9,520 nt of DNA from CAYHPY01 sp964358485. Its GTDB lineage: Bacteria > Elusimicrobiota > Elusimicrobia > UBA1565 > UBA9628. Positions within the stretch are counted from its first letter, which is position 1. Each line of letters opens with the position of its first letter. The stretch spans positions 1 through 9,520 of the forward strand of contig CAYHPY010000130.1 in the NCBI GenBank assembly GCA_964358485.1, in the 5' to 3' direction. The notes under the pieces are model-generated. The model did no database searches and was not told the DNA's origin. It saw nothing but the letters and a program-made list of their open reading frames with translations. Shown one piece after another: positions 1 through 7,400 of this stretch. Made by a program: the position numbers and the translations under genes.

Positions 1-377
1 TGGCGTTTTCGAGCTATACCTATGACGCGGCGGGCAACCGGACGAGCATGACGGACCTGTCGGGGACGCACAATTGCGGTTATGACGACCTTCACCGGCT
101 GATGAGCGCGGCGCATCCTGCGGCGAGCTTCGTGCCGACCAAGAACGAGGTATTTACCTACGACGCTTTCGGGCACGTTTCCCAAAGCCGGGACCCCTTG
201 GGGGCGCCGACGGACTTCACCTATAAGCCCGCCAATGGGGCCTTGGCCTCGTTGAGCGATCCCTTGAGCCGGACCACGAATCTCGAGACGGACGCCCTGA
301 GCAACGTGACCCGCAATGCCGATCCAGCCGGCAAAGCCGCAACCGTCCGGCCATGTACCAAAGAGGAGTCTTCATGA
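1..377 (+). CDS. RHS/YD-repeat protein, 3' end only, abruptly ending
   Basis: The frame is open from the window edge (first full codon at base 3) to a TGA at 375-377, so only the last ~124 residues are present. YD-repeat signatures are visible: YTYDAAGNRTSMTD near the start, then FTYDAFGHVSQSRDPLG, DFTYKPANG, and DPLSRTT / TDALSNVTRNADPAGK. YD repeats of RHS, Tc-toxin C and teneurin-like proteins form a beta-strand shell that encloses cargo. Such proteins usually end in a conserved core (DPxxGRFLSRDP-like) followed by a variable tip. Here the core is missing, and after DPAGK only ~13 unrelated residues (AATVRPCTKEESS) follow. The gene may be broken, or may be a short orphan YD protein. Its stop overlaps the ATG of the next gene. 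The YD assignment is strong; whether the gene is functional is unknown. Confidence 0.8.
   Translation, partial: AFSSYTYDAAGNRTSMTDLSGTHNCGYDDLHRLMSAAHPAASFVPTKNEVFTYDAFGHVSQSRDPLGAPTDFTYKPANGALASLSDPLSRTTNLETDALSNVTRNADPAGKAATVRPCTKEESS
361..373 (+). promoter_or_regulatory. Ribosome binding site for the 374 start
   Basis: AAGAGGAG at 361-368 is followed by a 5-base spacer and ATG at 374. This decides the start: an in-frame ATG at 353 would add seven residues but has no comparable Shine-Dalgarno, and it would put a charged extension in front of the signal peptide. The site lies inside the end of the YD-repeat gene, so the two are probably translationally coupled. Confidence 0.75.
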
Positions 378-1456
378 TAGATAGACTTGGCTGTGGGCTC
401 GTCCTTTTATTGGTTTCGGTCTTTTTTTCTCCCCCAGCCGCTGCTAAGACGCGAGCGGACGAGGCAATCGAGCGACATCTTGCAAAAATTGACTCGGGCT
501 CCAAGAGGGACCAAAAAGAAGTTCTCTCCATGTTAAAGCGCGAATTAGGCCTGATGGAATCGGACCGGAAAGACCCCGCAAAGCCGGGCCTGGACACGCG
601 AGAGAAATTGTCCGCGAGTTTAATTACCGCATTCCGCAGGCTAGATCCCTCTGACTTGGAGCAGAAGGGCAAAATCGCAGAGTTGTTGGCCGCATACGGC
701 TGGGGGACATCGGCCAAGGCGCTGCTATACGAGATTATAGAGAAAGAGCCCAAGGCAACACGCGAGCGCGTGTTTTCCCGCCTGGGCAGAAAGGATGGGC
801 CCATTGACCCTGAGGAGCTTCTCCTCAAGGTGAACAAGTGGGCAAGCGCGGGCCTGATCGAAAAGAAACAGCGCCCAGGGTTTCTGGCATTGTTCGGAAG
901 GGAGCGAGCGATCCCTGAAATCGTGGAGATCGTAGATCGCACGAATGACCGAGAAGAGTTCTTCTATGCGGCTTGGGCTCTTCAGGACGCAGGGGCAGTA
1001 AAGGAATTGTCCAGAGTATTTAAGCGCCTGAGAGAACTTCGACTGGATTCCAAATTCAAGGATTCACCTGATGGCCTATATTGGCTGCGGCCCGAGACCC
1101 TGGAAAAATTCCTGCGGCAGGCACAAGGCGAGGATCTAATCCTCGGCCTGGACATGGCTTCCATTGTTCCCTCCGCAGTCACGAAATCCGCCGTTGATAT
1201 CTTTCTTGAAAATCTCACGAATCGAGACAAAAGAATTAGGCTGCTAGCGGCCCAGCGGCTTTCGCGAGCTGCGGAAAACCCCCGGCTGGATTTTGTTCGA
1301 CTGGTTTCAGTCGTCGATGCAGCTTCTAAATTTGAAGTTGATGGGGAAGTAAAAAAGGGGCTAGAGAATTGCCGAGAGACATTGCTTAGACGAGAAAAAT
1401 GGGCCAGGGAATTTCTTAAACGCGAGCAGGAATGGTCCAAGGGGGGCAATCGGTGA
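374..1456 (+). CDS. Exported helical protein with HEAT-like segments, function unknown
   Basis: The 360-residue product starts at ATG 374. Residues 1-24 form a signal peptide: charged start (MIDR), hydrophobic core GLVLLLVSVFF, and an AAA|K cleavage site, so export across the inner membrane is expected. The mature protein is rich in Lys, Arg, Glu and Leu and looks almost entirely alpha-helical. Two stretches resemble HEAT or armadillo helical hairpins: about residues 190-222 (TNDREEFFYAAWALQDAGAV, then a LSRVFKRL helix) and about 283-310 (NRDKRIRLLAAQRLSRAAEN and following). Such solenoids usually bind other proteins. No catalytic motif is seen, and Cys7 is too early and in the wrong context to be a lipobox. 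Both junctions are 4-base overlaps, suggesting production together with its neighbours. Codon use is more AT-rich than in the bulk of the downstream gene. A periplasmic scaffold or partner of the giant protein is only an inference. Confidence 0.8.
   Translation: MIDRLGCGLVLLLVSVFFSPPAAAKTRADEAIERHLAKIDSGSKRDQKEVLSMLKRELGLMESDRKDPAKPGLDTREKLSASLITAFRRLDPSDLEQKGKIAELLAAYGWGTSAKALLYEIIEKEPKATRERVFSRLGRKDGPIDPEELLLKVNKWASAGLIEKKQRPGFLALFGRERAIPEIVEIVDRTNDREEFFYAAWALQDAGAVKELSRVFKRLRELRLDSKFKDSPDGLYWLRPETLEKFLRQAQGEDLILGLDMASIVPSAVTKSAVDIFLENLTNRDKRIRLLAAQRLSRAAENPRLDFVRLVSVVDAASKFEVDGEVKKGLENCRETLLRREKWAREFLKREQEWSKGGNR
1439..1452 (+). promoter_or_regulatory. Ribosome binding site for the GTG start at 1453
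   Basis: AAGGGGGG at 1439-1446 is followed by a 6-base spacer and GTG at 1453, which overlaps the preceding stop as GTGA. An in-frame ATG at 1432 is the only other near start, but it has AGGA directly abutting it with no spacing, and it would add seven residues before the Lys-Arg of an already well-formed signal peptide. The GTG is therefore preferred. Confidence 0.65.
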
Positions 1457-4400
1457 AACGGGCCCTGGTTGCCGCCGGCTTTCTTCTGCTTCCCGGACTA
1501 TTTCTTGGGCAGAGCTTCGCTGCCCAGGAAAAGGGGGACGTACAGTTCCGGACGCTCGGATTCCCATTGCAGCCTGATGATCACTCGGCGGTGTATTGGG
1601 AATACACCACAAATGATCCTACGAATCTAATAAATCACCTTGTAATTGAGATGCTTGGTCCATCAAGCCTGCTCCCAGGGTTCGGCCCGAATCGCATCGT
1701 GGCCAACACGCTGAGGACCTTCGTTGATGCGAGCCCAACATATTATGGTGCCTTCACCCTTCCGAATCAGATATTGACTCGAGACGAGCGTGACGGAATT
1801 GTCCGTGCAGCTCGGCGCCTTCGCGATCAGACCGTTCCAGTAACGATAGTTTACGTTGATAGCCCCGTGTTTTACTATCTCGATTTCGAGGACCTGAACG
1901 GAGACTTAAAGTTGCAGGAAAACGAAATCAGGCAAATGCGAAGCGACGCCTTTGTCGAGTATTGCTATGCTGCAAGCGTAGCTCCAATCGTGGTGATCCA
2001 GGGTCAGACAATTCTTACCGACCCCGGCCTTTTCAGGTTCGAGGCGGCGGCGGAGCGATTGTATCCCAGCAGCCAGCTTTCGCAACTCCGCGCCGCGCCG
2101 ATTGACCACCCCGCAATAGAACTCCGAGTTGCGGCCGGGTTGACGATTCACGTCCAAGATGACTCCTCCGGGCCAGGGCGCCTGGAAATCTGGAAGGCCG
2201 CAATTGGCTCGGGCGGGACGCTGATTGGCGCCAATGATGAGGATTTCCCTTCTACCGAGCATGCCTATACATCCAACGACCAGGGCCTCTCGGTACTCGC
2301 CAATCTGCCCGAGGGCGCGTTCTTTGTTCGGGCGATCGACCAGGCAGGCAACTACACAGTGACTCAATATTCCGTAACCGGCGTGCCCCCCTTGGTGAGT
2401 TGGGACCTCCGCCGGGCCCCCCTGCCCCCCAGGATAAAACAATTCCAAGGCCTCGACTTGAGCGATCAGACGACCGTGGCCGATGACGCCTTCGTGAACG
2501 TAACCGCCCTCGGGGGCTTGGCCGATCTGCGCATCCAAAAAGACGGGGAGACGATCCATCACTTCGCCGCCTTCTCGGCGACGTCCGCCCCGGCGCTCTA
2601 TGGCCCGATTTCCATTCGCGACACATTTACTCCGCCGCCTGCGAAACTCCCGGACGGCGTTTACACCTTCACCGCGGTCGACGCCAACAATCGAACGACC
2701 ATCGGAAGTCTCCGGCACTTCACCTTTGATCTGTCCGTGGCCAGGGAGCTTTCCCGTGCGACTTATGATGAGACCGGAAATAAATTCATCAGCCGGGTGG
2801 CTCTGGAGGCGCGGAGCAATAGCGGTTACGGGGTAAAAGAGATCGAGGTCTATCCGGTCCGGCGTGATTTAGCCTCCGATGAGGTGGTTTATCTTCCGAA
2901 AGTGGCAGGCGCGGTCTTCAACGGCGAGGCCTACCGCCTCTTTAATGCCGACGACCTGGCCTCGGGGGACTACGCCGCATTTCTTTATGACGATCGAAGC
3001 AATGTCATCGAGACTGACTTCACCTTGTTTACCGCCCTGGAAGGCGGGCTCTTCGCCGATTTCCTGATCAGCACCGCCGCCTATGAAAATACGGAAAGAT
3101 TCGGGGGCGGCAGCACGGGGACGATTTCCCTTAAAATAAATCAATCTTTGGGAAATTTGTTCGAGCCGAGCGGGAGCGTCACTTCGCAGATGTTCGATCT
3201 CATGACCCCGCTCGATCCCGGGGTGGAGAGTTATGAGCCGACCGTCAAGGTTTCCACCATGGCGATCGGCTTGGCGCTTTCTTCCCCGCCTCGCGGTGAT
3301 TTCGCCGTCCGGGTCAGCTCCTGGAATCCTGAAAACCCGACCAAAGAGCCGCCCGGGGCGGACACGGGCATGACCATGACTTTCGCGGTCAGGAGCGGCC
3401 GGACCGCCGAGGAGGCCGCGTTGGGCCTTTTCCGTCCGATCCTGTCGCAGAGAGCCTTCACCCGGGCCTCCCCGGGGCCGCCCTTGCTCTTCGAGAACTT
3501 GCGCGACGAGCCCCTGCCCATAGAGCGGTTCGTGCAATATCAGGTCAGCATGACAAGAAGCGCGGTGCCTCTCTTTCTTGAGGGAATCACGGACGTCCCC
3601 GCCGGAGGGGAGAGTCCCACGGTTTTTGACAGTCACTGGGGCGTTTCCACGGCCATGGTGGAGGAGCTGCGACAGGGTCCGGGAGGGACCTTCCGCGTGG
3701 CAAGTCTTGAGACCGTGGACGGCTCCCCCGCGCTGGTGCTGCGCTTTGCGGCCACGACGCGGCCGATCACCCCCATCACGGTCAAAAACGAACAGCCCTC
3801 GGCTTATCCGAGTTTGTTCCAATATCCGGGCCTTCAGGATTTTGGCGCCTTGTCCGGCTTATTCAACATCGACCCGGATACGATCACCTTCGAGGGCGGT
3901 GGGGTGGTGACCATGAAAATTCGCCCCCAGGACGCGGAGGCGGCCGGGATCGATCCCCAAACCCTGGCGATTTGGCGGGCGGAGCCCGGCGAGGAGTTCA
4001 AGCCGCTTTCGGTCTCGGTCCTGGACTTGGCCGGGGGCAAAATCGAGGCTAGGATCGAGCATCTTCAACTGACCAGCCTCTACATGGTGTTCGGCCGAAA
4101 AGTGACTCCTCCCGGCGGCGGCGGCGGCGGGGGCGGCGGAGGAGGAGGAGGGGAGCCCGCTCCTGGCCGGGGTTTGGCGATCTCCACCGATTCGCAAGGC
4201 GGGCTTTGGATGGTCCTCCAGGATACCTCCTCCGTCATCAGTGTGGCGAAATTCAACTCAACGGGGGTCTTCGAGGGCGGATTGCCCTTGCCCGGAGCCA
4301 ATGACTTCGGTTCTTGGCGGATCGGTTTCGACGAACAGGGCAACGCCGTCGCCGTCGGCTCCTCCATGGGCGAGACCACGGGGCCGGACGTGGCGGTCTA

Positions 4401-7400
4401 CCGCGTCGGCCCCGAGGGGGCATTGCTATCCACCGCCGCCTTCGACGCGGGTCTGGGCGGGGCCGACATCGCCATGGACGCTTCCGGGGATCTTTGGATC
4501 GCGGGGGCGGTTCAAACCGGCGGGCCGGAAGCCGACATCCAAGCGCAAATGGCCCTTTGGCGCTACACTCCGCAAGATGGGCTCAAGCTCAAATCCCTTT
4601 ACGCCGGACCCGGCGGCCTGGACGCGGGTTTCGGGGTGCGGAAGGATGCCTCGGGGAATGTTTGGATAGTGGGCTTCTCCTCCAACCCAGCCACCCCCGG
4701 GCCCAATAAGCTGGACCTGGCCCTTTGGAAATACGAGACCGCCGGCTCAAGCCTGACGGCGGGCCCTTTCCTTAAGCCCGGCTATGCCCGCGGGATTGGG
4801 GAAACGACCAATGCCAAGCTTTCGATCCATAACGGCGCCATATACCTGGCCGCCGGCAAGCTCAATGGCGCCGGAAACATGGACTTGGCCGTTTCGAAAC
4901 ATGATCTTTTGGGCGCCGAAATCTGGAGCCGTTCCTGGCACTCTGATCCCGTCGGGGATGAAGTTCCGGCGACGATCCTGTCTTCCGCCCAAGGCCTCTC
5001 CATTGCTGGCGGCGTCTTCCGCGGCCAAGACCGTCCTTTGGCCGTCTGGCGTTATTCCCTTGACGGAATCCTCTATTCCGCCGAAACTTCCTCCGGCGTG
5101 GGCAAGGCCAACGACGCGGCCGAAAATTCCGAAGGGACCTGGCTGGCGGTGGAAAACCAAGGAACGCCCTACAAGTTCACCGGCGGAACCGCCCTGCCCG
5201 GCTCCGGCGACGGGCAGGCCCCTCAAGACGCCTTGCCGCCCCGGACCACCTTGGTCGTGGGCGAGCCAAAATCCGGGACGGACCCGGTCGTCATTTCCAC
5301 CTTCACGGGCTTGAGCTTCACCGCGGTGGATGATTTGGCCGAGGTGGGCGACGGGACGGGCTCGGGCGTTCGCGAGACGCTTTACCTTGTAGACGTTGAC
5401 CCCCAATCCTGCGACGGCGTTGTTTCGGTCAGCACCGCCCCGCGCGGAACCTGCGCAAACCCGGTCTATTCCTCAACATTCACTCTTTCCGCCGGAACGC
5501 ACACCATCGCCTATCTCTCCCGGGACAACTCGGGAAATGAAGAGGCTCCGCGGCAGGCCAATTTCACGGTCAATCTGACCTTCTCGGCTCCGGCCGACAA
5601 CAAGCCGCCTAGAACCACCTTGACGATCGGCGCTCCGCAATTCGGGACCGCGCCGCTTTTTATCGCCACCCATACTCCCTTGAGCCTCTCGGCGGTGGAC
5701 GACCTCGCCGAAGTCGGCGATGGGGTTGGTTCCGGCGTCAGCCAAACGCTCTTCCTTATTGACGTTTTCCCCGAGTCCTGCGAAGGGGTCCCGCAAAGCA
5801 CCTCCGCTCCCCGCGGCACCTGCGCCAATTCGGTTTACGGCTCCGCCTTTACCTTGATCGCGGACACACATACGATCACCTTCCTGTCCCGGGATTTCAT
5901 CGGCAATGAAGAAGCGGCCCAGATACGCAGTTTGACCGTCGATGGAGCGCCGCCGGTCACGACCGTCCTGGTCAACGGACTGCCGGCGGCGTCGGAAATA
6001 TTGACCTCAACGGATTCCATTTCTTTTTTGGCGATTGATGCCGGTTCCGGGGTTCGAGAGTCTTTTTACAGGCTGGACGAGGGAGCGGCTTCCAGTTCAA
6101 CCCAGGCGTTTTCCCTGGCGGTGGGCACTCATTCCCTGGTGTTCTTCAGCATAGACAATGTTGACAACCTGGAAGCTCCCCGGTCCGTAAACCTGACGGT
6201 CGTGCCCATGGACGAAACGGCGCCGGTCTTGGATTTGGCCCCGCAAGACGGAAGCACGGTGACGACCAACCGCACGCAGATTCTTGCGAATTACTCGGAT
6301 CTGGGACGCGGGATAGACCCCGCCTCGATCCGTTTGGAATTGGATGGGGTGGATATCACCACCCAGGCCGCGGTGACGGCGTCCTCGGCCGCCTTCACGC
6401 CTTCCGCCGATCTAAGCCAAGGAACCCACACGGCGACGGCCCGGGTTCGGGATTTGGCGGGCAACACCGCCGGCGCCTCGTCGCGGTTCTTCGTAGATAG
6501 CGTGGCGCCGGCGACTTCTCTGCATGTAAATGGCGTCGGACATGGAAGCGCCCTGTTGATTCTAAAAACTACGGACGCGATTGCATTCTCGGCCCAAGAT
6601 ATTGGCACCGGGGTCCGGGAGACCAAATACTCCTTGGACGGCGCCCCGGAGCAGGTCTTTACGGCGGCCTTCACTTTGGAGGCTGGAACCCACACCCTGA
6701 GCTACCGGAGTCAGGATAACGCCGGGAACCTGGAAACCGCGAAGACGGTCAATGCGAGCGTTTCCGGGCCGGATACCACCGAGCCAACCCTCGCGTTGAC
6801 TCCTCCAAGCGGAAGCACGGTGACGGCGGCGCGGCCCCTGATTTGGGCGGACTACTCCGACTCCGGTTCCGGAGTCGATTTAAGTTCCGTCCGGCTCTTT
6901 CTGGACGGAACGGATGTAAGCGGCCAGGCCGTTGTAACCGCCTCCTCGGCGGTTTTTACGCCCGTGGCCGACCTGGCCCAGGGAAGCCATGTCGCCTCGG
7001 CCCGGTTGGCGGACTTGAACGGCAATGCGGCCGCTTCGACCTCGACTTTCTTCATCGACAGCATCGCGCCGCTGACGCGGCTTTTGGTCAACGCCCAGGA
7101 TGCCGGGGCAGGGAACTTGGTCCTGATCACCAGCGACACGATCTCCTTCGCCGCCTCTGATGGCGGGACGGGCGTCCGGGAAACCCGCTATTCCCTGGAT
7201 GGAGGCTCGGAGCAAGTCTTCACGACTGCTCTGTCCTTGGCCGCCGGGGCGCACACCCTGAGCTTCCGGAGCCAGGATAACGCCGACAACCTGGAGTCTT
7301 CCCGGTCCGTCAACCTGACCGTCTTCGCGCCGGATACCGGCCAGCCCACTTTGGCCCTGTCGATCCCAAGCGGCAGCACGATCACTTCCGCCCGGCCGGG

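Noticed and set aside
353..373. Alternative start ATG 353 for the 374 gene
   Set aside because: It has no Shine-Dalgarno and adds residues before a complete signal peptide; ATG 374 has AGGAG at 5-base spacing.
320..377. Frameshift joining the YD frame to the next gene
   Set aside because: Reading the other two frames through 320-377 gives no continuation of YD motifs, so a simple frameshift does not explain the break.
374..450. Lipoprotein signal at Cys7 of the 374 gene
   Set aside because: The Cys precedes the hydrophobic core and lacks an L-[AS]-[GA]-C context; the AAA|K site fits ordinary signal peptidase cleavage.
1432..1452. Alternative start ATG 1432 for the giant gene
   Set aside because: AGGA abuts the ATG with no spacer, and GTG 1453 has a well-spaced AAGGGGGG and starts directly with the Lys-Arg of the signal peptide.
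374..1456. Immunity gene paired with an RHS toxin tip
   Set aside because: The YD gene has no core and no toxin-sized tip, and the product carries a signal peptide and is large and HEAT-like, so toxin-immunity pairing has no support.
1906..3822. Long minus-strand ORFs (270 and 317 codons at 1906-2718 and 2869-3822)
   Set aside because: They lie wholly antisense to the giant frame, have compositionally biased Arg/Gly-rich translations with no recognisable domain, and are expected shadows in GC-rich DNA.
4241..5314. Plus-strand ORFs in other frames over the first propeller (4241-4669, 4314-4709, 4784-5314)
   Set aside because: The frame of GTG 1453 gives clear propeller blades here, whereas these give low-complexity Pro/Arg/Ser translations.
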